Source of the DNA: Aestuariivita sp.
GTDB taxonomy: Bacteria; Pseudomonadota; Alphaproteobacteria; Rhodobacterales; Rhodobacteraceae
NCBI GenBank assembly: GCA_026710045.1
Contig: JAPORU010000030.1
Coordinates: 1 to 61,539, forward strand
DNA length: 61,539 nucleotides
Reading direction: 5' to 3'
Under the pieces are notes generated by a model. That model searched no databases. It was not told the DNA's origin and saw only the letters and a program-made list of their open reading frames with translations. Shown piece by piece: positions 1 through 9,348 of this stretch. Made by a program: the position numbers and the translations under genes. Position 1 is the first letter of the stretch; the number at the start of each line of letters is the position of its first letter.

Positions 1-58
1 TTAATTCCTTCGACTACTGGCTTTTCCTGAACACGGCCTAGGCTAACCAACGGCCACT

Positions 59-557
59 CTAGTTCAGTTCATCAAAGAAGTCTTTGTCAACGCGCTTCAC
101 TTCGTAGGTTCGGGAAGTACGGACCCCGACGTTGTGCTTCACCAGCAGGCTTGCGAGATCAGTTCCGTTGATGAGTACTATGCGTTTCGGGCTTTTCTCC
201 ACGTAATTCATCGCGGCGGTGGTGAAGTCGGACGCCGTGACGAAAATTCGCTTTGACGTTCCCGCTTGATCAAGTGCGCCCGCAAAGTTTCTCAGATCAC
301 CCGCTCCGACGTTTTTGCCTTCCGCGTATCTCTTGGCCTGTACGCAGACCTGATCCAGGCCCAGGGCGTCCTCATTGATGGTACCGTCTATTCCATGATC
401 TCCGGTTCCACCGGTCACGCGAGTCATTTCGGCATCTCCTCCACCATATCGCATGGCACTTAAAAGCTTCAGGATGACTTTTTCAAGAAAGGCTGGCTCA
501 GCTTCCAGAACGCGCTTTTAGAACGTCAGCCTTCAGTTCACCGTCTAGCCTGGCCAT
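59..557 (-). pseudogene. Mrr-like restriction endonuclease, truncated and frameshifted
   Basis: The intact part (59-454) is a Mrr_cat domain of the type IV restriction nuclease family, which cuts methylated DNA. It shows the catalytic GxD (HGID, D23) and the QAK motif (residues 39-41) counted from the ATG at 454. Reading upstream on the minus strand, the same frame continues without a start as LEAEPAFLEKV then ILKLLSAMRYGG, the conserved entry to this domain. That frame closes at a TAA near 520. A second frame opens at the ATG at 557 (MARLDGELKADVLK). Removing one base from the TTTT run at 516-519 joins the two frames smoothly, so I read a +1 frameshift. The usual N-terminal DNA-reading domain (family about 300 aa) is missing. 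This is most likely a dead remnant. Confidence 0.75.
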
Positions 558-995
558 GACCCATCTTTAACAAAAATTCGCGGGAATGGCTAAAGCAAAC
601 TGATTAGCAGGTTATCCAAGCACAAAATGTAGTGCCATATCGGGCATTCGGGCTTCCAAAAATACTATTTATCAGTAATTTTTTCGCTTACGCGATAAGA
701 TTTTGCGAAACTTGGGTTAGGGGGTGCTGAATGGTTACTAGTGGACTTACTTTTTAGATTCCGACAAATTATCCGCCCAAGCATGATCAACGGGCGTAAG
801 AGGTCAATCCATTCCATAATGTCTAGGATGTGGCAACGGTTTTGACCCCGTATTCCCCTGTGGAATGTCCCAATTTGAACATGATTTCTGAATTTTCGGC
901 TATAGTCGAACCTGGCGATCAGCCTACAACCAAAACTCATTGGCCTTTGCCTGCGCTTCCGGGCTGATGCTCTGATTGTATCCTGTGTACATTTT
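558..995. other. Gene-free stretch
   Basis: I see no credible gene, tRNA or repeat here. Short open frames on both strands lack ribosome sites and family motifs. The stretch presumably holds the promoter of the acyl-CoA ligase downstream, but no clear -35/-10 pair stands out. Confidence 0.5.
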
Positions 996-1007
996 ATGGA
1001 GAATATG

Positions 1008-2615
1008 ATGATGTTCAACACAGACCTCACACGCACCATCAATCGTGCCCGTGGTCAACAATTGGGGGATGTGTTGCGACGCAGCGCCAAACGTGTCCCG
1101 AACAAAACCGCACTTATCTTTCGCGGGCAAACCGATACGTTTGTCGAACTGGATACGGCGGTGAACCGAGCAGCGAATGGTCTGGCCAAGCGGGGCATTG
1201 CAAAAGGCGACAAGGTTGCGATCCTGTCGCATAACAATCGCGCTTTCGTGGTGTTACGGTTCGCTCTGGCCCGGCTTGGCGCGGTTATCACGCCGATCAA
1301 CTTCATGCTGAACGCCGAGGATCTGGCCTATATGCTCGATCATTCAGGTGCGGTGATGATCCTGTGCGAAGACGCTTTGTGTGCGGTGGCGGATGACGCT
1401 CTTGCCAAATTGTCCTCGGATGACGTTCAGCGCATCGTGATCCCCCATGCGGAGGTGGCGACCGGCAGCCATTGGGAGCCTGTCGATCGTATGCTGGATC
1501 ATTCGGATGACAGCGAACCTTGGGTGGAGATGAACCCCAATGACCCGGTGCAGCTGATCTATACCAGCGGCACAGAATCTCGCTCGAAAGGCGCGCTGCA
1601 AACGGCGGATCAGCTGATCTCGCAATATGTCACCTGCGTTGTCGATGGCGAGATGACGGCCGATGCCATTGAACTGCACTGTTTGCCCCTGTTCCACTGC
1701 GCGCAATTGGACTGCTTCCTGTCCCCGGATATCTATCTGGGCGCGACAAGCATCGTGCATGATAAACCCGACCCTGCCGAAATGCTTTCGGCGGTTGAGG
1801 CGCATAAAGTCACCAAGCTGTTCTGCCCTCCGACCATCTGGATTGCCTTGCTGAGTCACCCGGATTTCGACAAGCACGATCTGAACAGTCTGAAATCAGG
1901 ATACTATGGCGCCTCGATCATGCCCACAGCGGTGATCGAGAAACTGGCTGAGCGGTTACCCCAGATGAAGCTCTACAACTTCTATGGGCAGACCGAGATG
2001 GCCCCGGTGGCCACCATCCTGCGTCCCGAGGACCAGCTGACCAAGCTTGGCTCTGCCGGTCGGCCCGGGTTGAATGTGGAAACCCTTGTGGTGGATGATG
2101 ATGACAACCCACTGCCCGTGGGCGAGGTTGGGGAAATCGTGCATCGCAGCCCCCATTTGATCCTTGGCTATTACAATAACCTGGAAAAAACTGCTGAGGC
2201 GTTCAGGAACGGCTGGTTTCACAGTGGCGATCTTGGCCGGTTTGACGAGGATGGATATCTGTATGTGGTGGACCGCAAGAAAGATATGATCAAAACCGGA
2301 GGTGAGAATGTCGCCAGCCGTGAGGTCGAAGAGATTATCATCCGTCATCCGGCAGTTGCCGAGGTGGCCGTATTGGGCCTGCCACATCCCATCTGGATCG
2401 AAGCCGTTGCAGCATTTGCCATCCCAAAGAGCGGCAGCACGCTGACACCGGACGAGTTGAAAGCATTCTGCGGCGAGCGGATTTCTGGGTTAAAATCCCC
2501 GAAATATTTTAAGGTGGTTGAGGCTCTACCGAAAAATGCCAGTGGCAAAATCCTCAAGCGCGATTTGCGTGACACATATTCGGATGTCTTTGCCGAAGGC
2601 GAGTGGGGTTTGTGA
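1008..2615 (+). CDS. Acyl-CoA synthetase (AMP-forming, FadD-like)
   Basis: This is an ANL-superfamily ligase that activates a carboxylic acid, probably a fatty acid, as an acyl-adenylate and then an acyl-CoA. Counting from 996, the core motifs are all present: P-loop YTSGTESRSKG (about 188), YGQTE (about 329), GDLG (about 410), the hinge RKKDMIKTGGENV (about 427-439) and the catalytic lysine in NASGKI (about 517). Length is normal. Four in-frame ATGs lie at 996, 1005, 1008 and 1011. A GGAG at 998-1001 lies inside the first start, so 1008 or 1011 is preferred. The DNA is visibly GC-richer than the rimP operon that follows, which suggests transfer. An acyl-CoA dehydrogenase stub downstream suggests a former fatty-acid activation/oxidation pair. 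The exact substrate is unknown. Confidence 0.9.
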   Translation: MMFNTDLTRTINRARGQQLGDVLRRSAKRVPNKTALIFRGQTDTFVELDTAVNRAANGLAKRGIAKGDKVAILSHNNRAFVVLRFALARLGAVITPINFMLNAEDLAYMLDHSGAVMILCEDALCAVADDALAKLSSDDVQRIVIPHAEVATGSHWEPVDRMLDHSDDSEPWVEMNPNDPVQLIYTSGTESRSKGALQTADQLISQYVTCVVDGEMTADAIELHCLPLFHCAQLDCFLSPDIYLGATSIVHDKPDPAEMLSAVEAHKVTKLFCPPTIWIALLSHPDFDKHDLNSLKSGYYGASIMPTAVIEKLAERLPQMKLYNFYGQTEMAPVATILRPEDQLTKLGSAGRPGLNVETLVVDDDDNPLPVGEVGEIVHRSPHLILGYYNNLEKTAEAFRNGWFHSGDLGRFDEDGYLYVVDRKKDMIKTGGENVASREVEEIIIRHPAVAEVAVLGLPHPIWIEAVAAFAIPKSGSTLTPDELKAFCGERISGLKSPKYFKVVEALPKNASGKILKRDLRDTYSDVFAEGEWGL

Positions 2616-2820
2616 TAGGGAACGCTTTACCCGGCCAAGCTTTGCCTGGTGTGTGGCCAGTGCCATTGCTCGACTTGACATCTCAACAGGTATATTTCGG
2701 TCTGTCGAACAAATTAGGGCTTAGTTTTGTTGAAACCAAAAGAGACAGCCAAACCAAAAATTGCTGATGGGCCGTTCCGAATTGTAACCTGGGTCCAAGG
2801 CTATGGCATAGAGGACTGCA

Positions 2821-2910
2821 ATGAATTTTGAACTGAAAGAAGAACAGTATCTGCTGTTCGATACGGCGCATGATTGGGAAAGTTGGCGGGAATTGCTGTG
2901 CGAGGCTTGA
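2821..2910 (+). pseudogene. N-terminal stub of an acyl-CoA dehydrogenase
   Basis: The ATG at 2821 opens a 29-codon frame beginning MNFELKEEQYLLFDTAHD, which matches the N-terminal helix typical of acyl-CoA dehydrogenases (MNFxLTEEQxLLRDTxRD). After this the reading is lost and a TGA follows. No flavin-binding or catalytic part exists downstream. A purine-rich GAGGACTG lies just before the start. It is probably the remains of a beta-oxidation gene once paired with the ligase upstream. Confidence 0.55.
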
Positions 2911-2987
2911 CAATTCCGGAACCTTGTCTTATGAAGATGGAAACAGCGATTCTCTGATGGTTGATCGGAGGTCCTTACGAAACGCGC

Positions 2988-3013
2988 AAACGGGCTGTTA
3001 GCCCGTTTTTTTT
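2988..3013 (+). terminator. Rho-independent terminator before rimP
   Basis: The arms ACGGGCT (2990-2996) and AGCCCGT (3000-3006) form a GC-rich stem with a 3-base loop, followed directly by eight T residues (3006-3013). It ends whatever was transcribed from the left and isolates the rimP operon. rimP starts 20 bases later. Confidence 0.85.
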
Positions 3014-3032
3014 GTAACATAGAGCGAAATTT

Positions 3033-3563
3033 ATGCCGTTCGATTTAGTTGCGAAATCTCCGGTGGAACGTCGTGTGGCTCAGATTGTGGAGCCGGTACT
3101 CGTTAAATTGGGGTTTGAACTGGTTCGGGTACGGCTGTTTGCGAATACGTCAACGACGCTCCAGATCATGGTTGATAAATTGGGTGGTGGGATTCACATT
3201 AATGATTGTGCAGAAATTTCGAATACGCTTCGTCTGATTTTGGAGGTTGAGAAAGTTGTTTTGGAGAATTATGTGACAGAGGTTTCAAGTCCGGGCTTGG
3301 ATCGGCCCTTGACACGAAGGAAAGACTTTTCCGACTTTGAAGGTTGGGAAGCAAAGATCGAAATTTTTCAGCCAGTCGATGGCCGTCGCCGATTTCGTGG
3401 AGTTTTGGCCGGGATAGAGAACGATGAAGTTCTCCTGACTGTGTCGGAGGAGACCATCGGCTTGAAGCTCGATTGGTTGAGTGATGCGAAATTGGTGATT
3501 ACGGAGGATCTTCTTACAGGCCGTCGAAAAGGAAAGACCGACGGGGAAACCCGAAAAGTTTAA
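3033..3563 (+). CDS. rimP: Ribosome maturation factor RimP
   Basis: RimP assists assembly of the 30S subunit in the cytoplasm. The protein has the family's N-terminal alpha/beta domain (about 12-90, with VERRVAQIVEPVL and GFELVRV), then the signature VSSPGLDRPL (about 88-97) that leads into the C-terminal SH3-like barrel (about 98-165, ending in LDWLSDAKLV). The 176 aa length is normal. It opens the conserved rimP-nusA-ylxR-infB operon, and nusA begins 46 bases later. It lies just after a strong terminator, so a promoter must be within or very near 3006-3033, or transcription reads through. Confidence 0.95.
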   Translation: MPFDLVAKSPVERRVAQIVEPVLVKLGFELVRVRLFANTSTTLQIMVDKLGGGIHINDCAEISNTLRLILEVEKVVLENYVTEVSSPGLDRPLTRRKDFSDFEGWEAKIEIFQPVDGRRRFRGVLAGIENDEVLLTVSEETIGLKLDWLSDAKLVITEDLLTGRRKGKTDGETRKV

Positions 3564-3609
3564 AATTGGCAAGACACGAGAAGAAATCTCAATAGAGTGG
3601 ATTTGAATA

Positions 3610-5223
3610 ATGGCGATTACTTCTGCTAATCAGCTCGAACTTCTGCAAACCGCCGAGGCGGTCGCTCGGGAGAAAATGATTGAACCTGAGTTGGTTGTTG
3701 AGGCGATGGAAGAGAGCCTCGCCCGTGCGGCAAAAAGCCGGTATGGAGCAGACTTGGACATTCGTGTCGCAATTGATCGACAAACGGGCAAGGCCACGTT
3801 TACCCGAGTTCGCACAGTTGTCGAGGATGACCAAGTCGAAAATTATCAAACAGAATTCACGGTTGAACAAGCAAAGCCGTATCTTGAAAATCCCGCAGTC
3901 GGCGATCAGTTCGTTGAGGAGGTACCGCCTGTTGACATGAGTCGCATGGCCGCGCAAGCGGCGAAACAAGTTATCCTGCAAAAAGTGAGGGAAGCGGAGC
4001 GCGAGCGTCAATATGAAGAATTCAAAGATCGTGCGGGAACGATTATTAATGGTCAGGTAAAGCGTGAAGAATACGGAAACTATATCATTGATGTCGGTGC
4101 TGGCGAGACGGTCCTGCGAAGATCCGAGAAAATCGGAAGGGAAAGTTATCAGCCGAACGATCGTATCCGTGTCTATATTAAGGATGTGCGGCGCGAACTT
4201 CGTGGGCCTCAGATTTTTATTTCGCGGGTTGCACCGGAATTCATGGTCGAACTCTTTAAGTTGGAAGTTCCGGAAATCTATGAGGGAATTATTGAAATCA
4301 CGGCTGTTGCGAGAGATCCCGGGAGTCGGGCGAAGATCGCCGTCGTTACTCAAGATACAACGATTGATCCGGTCGGAGCCTGTGTCGGTATGCGTGGATC
4401 GCGGGTGCAGGCTGTTGTGAATGAACTTCAAGGGGAAAAAATTGATATCATTCCGTGGAACGAAGATCAGCCGACATTTTTGGTAAATGCGCTGCAGCCC
4501 GCCGAGGTTTCAAAAGTTGTCTTTGATGAGGAAACTGGAAAAATAGAAGTTGTTGTTCCTGAAGACCAGTTATCGCTGGCGATTGGCCGAAGAGGTCAGA
4601 ATGTACGGCTTGCGTCACAATTGACGGGTCTTGATATTGATATCATGACCGAAGAGCAAGACAGTGCGCGTCGTCAAAAGGAATTTGAAGATCAAACGTC
4701 TTATTTCAGGGAAGAATTGGATCTTGATGAGTTCTTTGCGCAGCTATTGGTATCGGAAGGATTCGGTAGTCTTGAGGAGGTGGCTTATATCGCGACGGAG
4801 GAGCTTTTGAACATTGACGGCGTGGATGAAGAAACAGCTCGGGAGCTTCAGGCACGCGCCAGAGATGTATTGGACGAGCAGAACAGAGTGGCGCTCGATA
4901 ATGCACGGTCAAATGGGGTTCAGGACAGTTTGATTGAGTTTGAAGGGCTGACGCCAAAAATGATTGAAGCGCTCTCGCTTGACGATGTGAAGACACTTGA
5001 AGACTTTGCGACATGCGCAGATTGGGAGTTGGCGGGTGGTTGGACGACGGTTGACGGAAATCGCGTAAAGGATGATGGCTTGTTGGAAGCGTTCGATGTG
5101 TCGCTTGAAGAGGCCCAGCATCTGGTTATGACAGCCCGGGTGAAGTTGGGTTGGGTTAAGCCGGAGGAAATTGTTGTAGGGTCACAAGACAGTGGTTCGC
5201 CGGACATCGTAACGGACGACTGA
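3610..5223 (+). CDS. nusA: Transcription termination/antitermination factor NusA
   Basis: NusA binds RNA polymerase and nascent RNA to control pausing, termination and antitermination. Domain order is standard: N-terminal RNAP-binding domain (about 1-130), S1 domain (about 140-200, GTIINGQVKREEYGNYIIDVG), KH1 (about 230-285), KH2 (about 300-350, with LAIGRRGQNVRLAS), then two C-terminal acidic-repeat domains (about 365-430 and 440-515). The double acidic-repeat tail is typical of proteobacteria. The 537 aa length is normal. The start ATG at 3610 follows a weak purine stretch. ylxR follows within about 20 bases, so the two are co-transcribed. Confidence 0.97.
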   Translation: MAITSANQLELLQTAEAVAREKMIEPELVVEAMEESLARAAKSRYGADLDIRVAIDRQTGKATFTRVRTVVEDDQVENYQTEFTVEQAKPYLENPAVGDQFVEEVPPVDMSRMAAQAAKQVILQKVREAERERQYEEFKDRAGTIINGQVKREEYGNYIIDVGAGETVLRRSEKIGRESYQPNDRIRVYIKDVRRELRGPQIFISRVAPEFMVELFKLEVPEIYEGIIEITAVARDPGSRAKIAVVTQDTTIDPVGACVGMRGSRVQAVVNELQGEKIDIIPWNEDQPTFLVNALQPAEVSKVVFDEETGKIEVVVPEDQLSLAIGRRGQNVRLASQLTGLDIDIMTEEQDSARRQKEFEDQTSYFREELDLDEFFAQLLVSEGFGSLEEVAYIATEELLNIDGVDEETARELQARARDVLDEQNRVALDNARSNGVQDSLIEFEGLTPKMIEALSLDDVKTLEDFATCADWELAGGWTTVDGNRVKDDGLLEAFDVSLEEAQHLVMTARVKLGWVKPEEIVVGSQDSGSPDIVTDD

Positions 5224-5245
5224 TTTTCAGAAATTGCAGGGTTCT

Positions 5246-5851
5246 ATGGGACGTGGCGGTCAAAAACCGAAGGACAAGAGAGGTCCTGAGAGAACCTGCT
5301 TGGTGTGTCGCCAGACGTATCCAAAGCAGCGCCTGATCAGGTTTGTTTTGGATCCGACCGGACACGTTGTTCCTGATATTCTGTTTAAGCTGCCAGGAAG
5401 GGGTGTGTATGTCTCGGCTCAGCGCAGTTTTCTGGAAGAGGCTATGAGGAGGAATCTCTTTGCACGCGAATTTAGGCAGCCGGCGCGTGTTTTTGAAGGT
5501 CTGGTTGATACGGTTGAGAGTGCTTTGATCCGTCAGGTTACCCAGTTAATGAGTCTTGCACGAAAGTCCGGAGACGCGGTCGCGGGGTTTGAAAATGTCA
5601 AGGTCTGGTTGACTCAAGGTCAATCCAAAGCGTTGTTTCAGGCCAGCGATAGCTCGTTGCAAGGTAAGTTAAAACTGGGTATATTGAACAATCAAGTTGT
5701 AATTGATACTCTATCGGCGCGTGAGTTGGGCGGAATATTTGGACGGGATCGTGTCGTGCATGCATCTCTCGGAACCGGACAGTTGTCGGAACGAATTATG
5801 GAAGAGGTCGTAAGGCTCAAGGGTGTTCGCTGTGGTATTGGCACTCTCTGA
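5246..5851 (+). CDS. ylxR: YlxR / L7Ae-like RNA-binding fusion protein
   Basis: This is a small RNA-binding protein of unknown exact role encoded between nusA and infB. The N-terminal YlxR (DUF448) domain carries RTCLVCRQ and GRGVYVS. The C-terminal half (about 90-190) is an L7Ae/L30e-like fold with LMSLARKSGDAVAGFENV. The two-domain form is usual in alphaproteobacteria. The frame is open from a TTG at 5234, but the ATG at 5246 is the better start: CAGGG at 5237-5241 sits just upstream, and homologous proteins start near the MGRGG segment. infB starts 27 bases after the stop, which supports one operon. Confidence 0.9.
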   Translation: MGRGGQKPKDKRGPERTCLVCRQTYPKQRLIRFVLDPTGHVVPDILFKLPGRGVYVSAQRSFLEEAMRRNLFAREFRQPARVFEGLVDTVESALIRQVTQLMSLARKSGDAVAGFENVKVWLTQGQSKALFQASDSSLQGKLKLGILNNQVVIDTLSARELGGIFGRDRVVHASLGTGQLSERIMEEVVRLKGVRCGIGTL

Positions 5852-5878
5852 GACCTCTGAAAAGGAAAGTGGCGTTGA

Positions 5879-8365
5879 ATGAATGAAGTGAATGAGAAAA
5901 AAACGCTGGGGTTGCGAAGTACGCCACGTTCCGGCAGCGTTCAGCAGAGTTTCAGTCACGGTCGCACCAATAACGTTGTGGTTGAAACGAAGCGGAAGCG
6001 TGTGCGTTTGCCGCGTGCCGGGTCTGTGGGCATCAATAAGTTAAACAGCTCGTCAGCATCCGCCGGTGGTGACCCGAAAAGACAGCGCGCCGGGGTCAAC
6101 GATTCGGAGATGGACCGTCGTGTCAAGGCTGTTTTGGCGGCACGGGCTCGAGAGGCTGAGGAGAAGGAGAGGCGGGACGCAGAAGAGAAATTGCGTGAAG
6201 AGGAGCGCGCGCGTCGTCGCGCAGAAGTTGAGGCAAAGAAGAAGGAGGAGTTGGAACGTGCCGAACGGGCACAACGGAAAGCTGAGGAAGAGCGCGCGCG
6301 TCGAGCAAACGAAGGCCGGGAGTCCCAGACGACCGGACCATCTCCTGAAGGAGTTGTAACAGCTAAGGAACAGCGTACGAAGGGTATAACCCAGCGCAAG
6401 GGGGATCGCGATCTGTCCGAGGATCGGCCTCGGAGCAACAAGGGTCGGAGTGATGACAGTGGTCGTCGATCGGGCAAGCTCACCTTGAATCAGGTTCTTG
6501 CTGGAAGCGATGGCGGACGACAACGCTCGATGGCATCTATGAAAAGGAAGCAAGAACGCGCTCGGAAAAAGGCGATGAGTGGTCCGATAGAGCGCGAGAA
6601 AGTGATCCGAGACGTTCAATTGCCGGAGACGATTGTCGTGAGTGAGTTGGCCAATCGTATGGCGGAGCGCGCAGCGGACGTCGTGAAGGTTCTGATCAAG
6701 AACGGGATGATCATTACCCAAAATGAGTCGATTGACGCCGATACAGCGGAATTAATTATTGAAGAATTTGGTCATAAGGCTGTTCGTGTCTCTGATGCGG
6801 ATGTTGAAGATGTGATCAAGACAACCGAGGATTCGGAAGATGATCTGAAGGTGCGCTCGCCGGTCGTGACTGTGATGGGACATGTCGATCATGGCAAGAC
6901 CTCTTTGCTGGATGCGTTTCGGAATACGAGCGTTTCATCAGGAGAAGCTGGAGGCATTACACAACATATCGGCGCCTACCAGGTTGAGACAAAGAACGGA
7001 GCCTTCATTACGTTCCTGGATACGCCCGGTCATGCGGCCTTTACCTCAATGCGTGCCCGTGGAGCGCACGTGACTGATATTGTTGTATTGGTTGTCGCAG
7101 CGGATGATTCTGTCATGCCACAAACCGTCGAGGCCATTAATCACGCGAAGGCCGCAGATGTGCCGATGATTGTGGCGATCAATAAAATTGATAAACCGGA
7201 AGCCAATGCGGATAAAGTCCGTACAGAACTGTTGCAACATGAAGTTATTGTCGAGAAGCTGTCAGGGGATGTTCAGGATGTGGAAGTTTCTGCCACAACT
7301 GGAAAGGGGCTCGATGATCTTCTTGAAGCCATCGTGTTACAGTCGGAGATATTTGAATTAAAGGCAAATCCTGATCGTGCCGCGGAAGGAGCGGTTATTG
7401 AAGCGAAACTGGATGCAGGCCGTGGTCCGGTCGCGACCGTATTGGTTCAGAAGGGTACGTTGAGGACCAAGGATATTTTTGTCGTTGGGGAGAAGTGGGG
7501 CCGCGTCCGGGCGATGGAAAACGAAAAGGGCGAGCGTGTGATTGAGGCTGGGCCATCTGTGGCGGTCGAGGTTCTGGGACTTGATGGGGCGCCGGAGGCA
7601 GGCGACGTATTGAACGTCGTTGAAACAGAAAGTCAGGCGCGTGAAATTGCCAATTACCGAAATAAGCGCGAACGAGAAAAGAAAGCGGTGTCCGGTGGAG
7701 CCATAACGACCGACCAGATTTTTACCGGAGTAAATCTCGGCAATAAAGTTACGGAGCTTGCCATTGTCGTCAAGGCGGATGTTCAAGGTTCGGTTGAGGC
7801 CATTGTGCAGGCGGTCGATCAGATCGGAAATGATGAGGTGCGTGTTCGGGTTTTGCATTCGGGTGTTGGTGCGATCACGGACACGGATATTGGACTCGCG
7901 GAAGCAAGTGATGCGATTCTCCTGGGATTTAACGTTCGGGCGAATGCGTCGGCCCGAAAGACGGCCGGTCAGAAAGGTGTCGATATACGGTATTATTCGG
8001 TTATTTATGACTTGATTGATGATGTGAAGACCGCGGCGTCTGGTCTGCTTATTGCGGAAGTTCGGGAACATCATATCGGTTATGCTGAGATCAAGGAAGT
8101 CTTCAAGGTCTCTGGAGTTGGAAAGGTGGCGGGCTGTCTTGTCACGGAAGGCGTATCGCGCAAGTCGGCCGGGGTTCGACTTCTCAGGGATAATGTGGTT
8201 ATTCACCAAGGGACGTTAAAGACGTTAAAACGTTTCAAGGATGACGTTCCGGAGGTTCAGTCGGGTCAGGAATGTGGCATGGCCTTTGAGGATTATAATG
8301 ATATTCGGCAAGGTGATGTTATTGAAATCTATGAGAGTGAGGAAGTGGCCCGCGTTCTTGAGTAA
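5879..8365 (+). CDS. infB: Translation initiation factor IF-2
   Basis: IF-2 is the GTPase that brings fMet-tRNA to the 30S subunit. The N-terminus has the alphaproteobacterial segment KKTLGLR...[21 protein letters not shown] long charged low-complexity linker (about 75-200) follows, rich in E, R and A. Then come IF2_N (about 238-290), the GTPase domain with GHVDHGKT (about 333), DTPGH and NKID, two beta-barrels around the IF-2 core, and the C-terminal fMet-tRNA-binding domain. Its 828 aa are normal. A purine-rich AAGGAAAG lies upstream of the ATG. The operon appears to stop here: rbfA and truB, which normally follow, are absent. The 180 bases after the stop hold no gene. Confidence 0.97.
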   Translation: MNEVNEKKTLGLRSTPRSGSVQQSFSHGRTNNVVVETKRKRVRLPRAGSVGINKLNSSSASAGGDPKRQRAGVNDSEMDRRVKAVLAARAREAEEKERRDAEEKLREEERARRRAEVEAKKKEELERAERAQRKAEEERARRANEGRESQTTGPSPEGVVTAKEQRTKGITQRKGDRDLSEDRPRSNKGRSDDSGRRSGKLTLNQVLAGSDGGRQRSMASMKRKQERARKKAMSGPIEREKVIRDVQLPETIVVSELANRMAERAADVVKVLIKNGMIITQNESIDADTAELIIEEFGHKAVRVSDADVEDVIKTTEDSEDDLKVRSPVVTVMGHVDHGKTSLLDAFRNTSVSSGEAGGITQHIGAYQVETKNGAFITFLDTPGHAAFTSMRARGAHVTDIVVLVVAADDSVMPQTVEAINHAKAADVPMIVAINKIDKPEANADKVRTELLQHEVIVEKLSGDVQDVEVSATTGKGLDDLLEAIVLQSEIFELKANPDRAAEGAVIEAKLDAGRGPVATVLVQKGTLRTKDIFVVGEKWGRVRAMENEKGERVIEAGPSVAVEVLGLDGAPEAGDVLNVVETESQAREIANYRNKREREKKAVSGGAITTDQIFTGVNLGNKVTELAIVVKADVQGSVEAIVQAVDQIGNDEVRVRVLHSGVGAITDTDIGLAEASDAILLGFNVRANASARKTAGQKGVDIRYYSVIYDLIDDVKTAASGLLIAEVREHHIGYAEIKEVFKVSGVGKVAGCLVTEGVSRKSAGVRLLRDNVVIHQGTLKTLKRFKDDVPEVQSGQECGMAFEDYNDIRQGDVIEIYESEEVARVLE

Positions 8366-8545
8366 CGAACAATAGATGCGTATGATCGTCTTTTCGGGCG
8401 GTGGATCGGCCATTCTGAGGTATGCAGGTTGTAGTATTTCATTAACCGGCAGCTAATCTTTATCATTAGGAATATAGGGTCGGGTCCACGTTTTATCTCA
8501 CTTCATCCGAAAGCGATTGCGTAGGGTCTAAATAAGGAAGAGAAA

Positions 8546-8737
8546 ATGGCACAATTTAAAACACAAAAGAAAATTACTGCACCTGAAAAGAAATTACGCG
8601 AACTGGTAAAACATAAAAGAACAACTGAAGAAAAAAGAGCTCAACGTATTTCTTGGTGTCTATCCATAACAGAAGATCCGGATAATCCAGAAACCCGCAA
8701 AAGAATAGAAAAAATAGTTGATGAAATTAGCTTATGA
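8546..8737 (+). CDS. Small Fic-partner protein, putative VbhA-type antitoxin
   Basis: A 63 aa charged helical protein whose stop codon overlaps the start of the fic gene (ATGA, 8734-8737), so the two are translationally coupled. This is the layout of class I Fic modules, where a small antitoxin such as VbhA blocks the ATP site. The C-terminal half (SWCLSITEDPDNPE, then a helix ending VDEISL) lines up loosely with VbhA-type sequences (S-x-x-x-E-G, then EPxPE...GEIS). The expected inhibitory S-x-x-x-E-G is not clearly present: the alignment puts S-I where E-G should be. AT-rich codon use differs from infB. AAGGAAGAG upstream of the ATG is a good ribosome site. Confidence 0.6.
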   Translation: MAQFKTQKKITAPEKKLRELVKHKRTTEEKRAQRISWCLSITEDPDNPETRKRIEKIVDEISL

Positions 8738-9348
8738 TTGCTTTTGAAATAACCGAAACAGAAAACGATATTGAATACAAATCCCTTGAAGATTCGAATT
8801 CAATTCGACAACAATATTTTCTAGAGTCAATCATACATACAGCGATTAGATTAGAGAGAAGATTTATTTCTCAAACAATAATAAAAGCTCTAAACTATCA
8901 TGCTCTAGCTTGTTTACATGCTAATGCGGGTGAGTATCGACCCTGTCAAGTTCATGTTAATGAGTTTAATCCTCCAGTACATTATCGTATACCTGCGTTA
9001 ATGGACGATTTTACAAATACAGTAAACAATAATTGGAAAACAGTGAATTTATTCCTCTTGTCTGCTTATGTTTACTGGAGACTGAACCACATACATCCCT
9101 TTATAAATGGTAATGGTCGAACATCTCGTGCTTGTTGCTATTTTGTCCTATGTGTTGGTTCAGGAGGTCTTATTCCCGGTAAAGAAACTTTGCCAAGACT
9201 TTTGAAAGCCAATAAAAATGAGTGTGTAGAATTACTTAAAAATGCGGACTCTATGTGGGCAGAGAAACGATTCCCCATTGAAGAGATCGTTACTCCATTA
9301 GCAAATTTGATACAAACTCTAATCAATAAGCAAACATCTACTATCTAA
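8734..9348 (+). CDS. Fic domain protein (putative AMP-transferase toxin)
   Basis: Fic proteins usually transfer AMP or a related nucleotide moiety to target proteins. The core motif is visible at residues 121-132, HPFINGNGRTSR. It has the catalytic His, the GNGR anion hole and the distal Arg, but Asn replaces the Asp/Glu that normally binds magnesium (consensus HPFx[D/E]GNGRxxR). Some Fic relatives carry Asn there, so activity cannot be decided from this alone. No N-terminal self-inhibitory helix is evident. The gene overlaps its upstream partner by four bases. The DNA is strongly AT-rich compared with its neighbours, consistent with recent acquisition. The 204 aa length suits a stand-alone Fic domain. 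Confidence 0.85.
   Translation: MIAFEITETENDIEYKSLEDSNSIRQQYFLESIIHTAIRLERRFISQTIIKALNYHALACLHANAGEYRPCQVHVNEFNPPVHYRIPALMDDFTNTVNNNWKTVNLFLLSAYVYWRLNHIHPFINGNGRTSRACCYFVLCVGSGGLIPGKETLPRLLKANKNECVELLKNADSMWAEKRFPIEEIVTPLANLIQTLINKQTSTI

Noticed and set aside
3589-4431. 280-codon minus-strand frame over nusA
   Set aside because: Shadow of nusA; no motif, and nusA is certain on the plus strand.
7358-8209. 283-codon open frame on the minus strand within infB
   Set aside because: It is antisense to the conserved IF-2 core, shows no family motif and has no ribosome site; it mirrors codon bias of infB.
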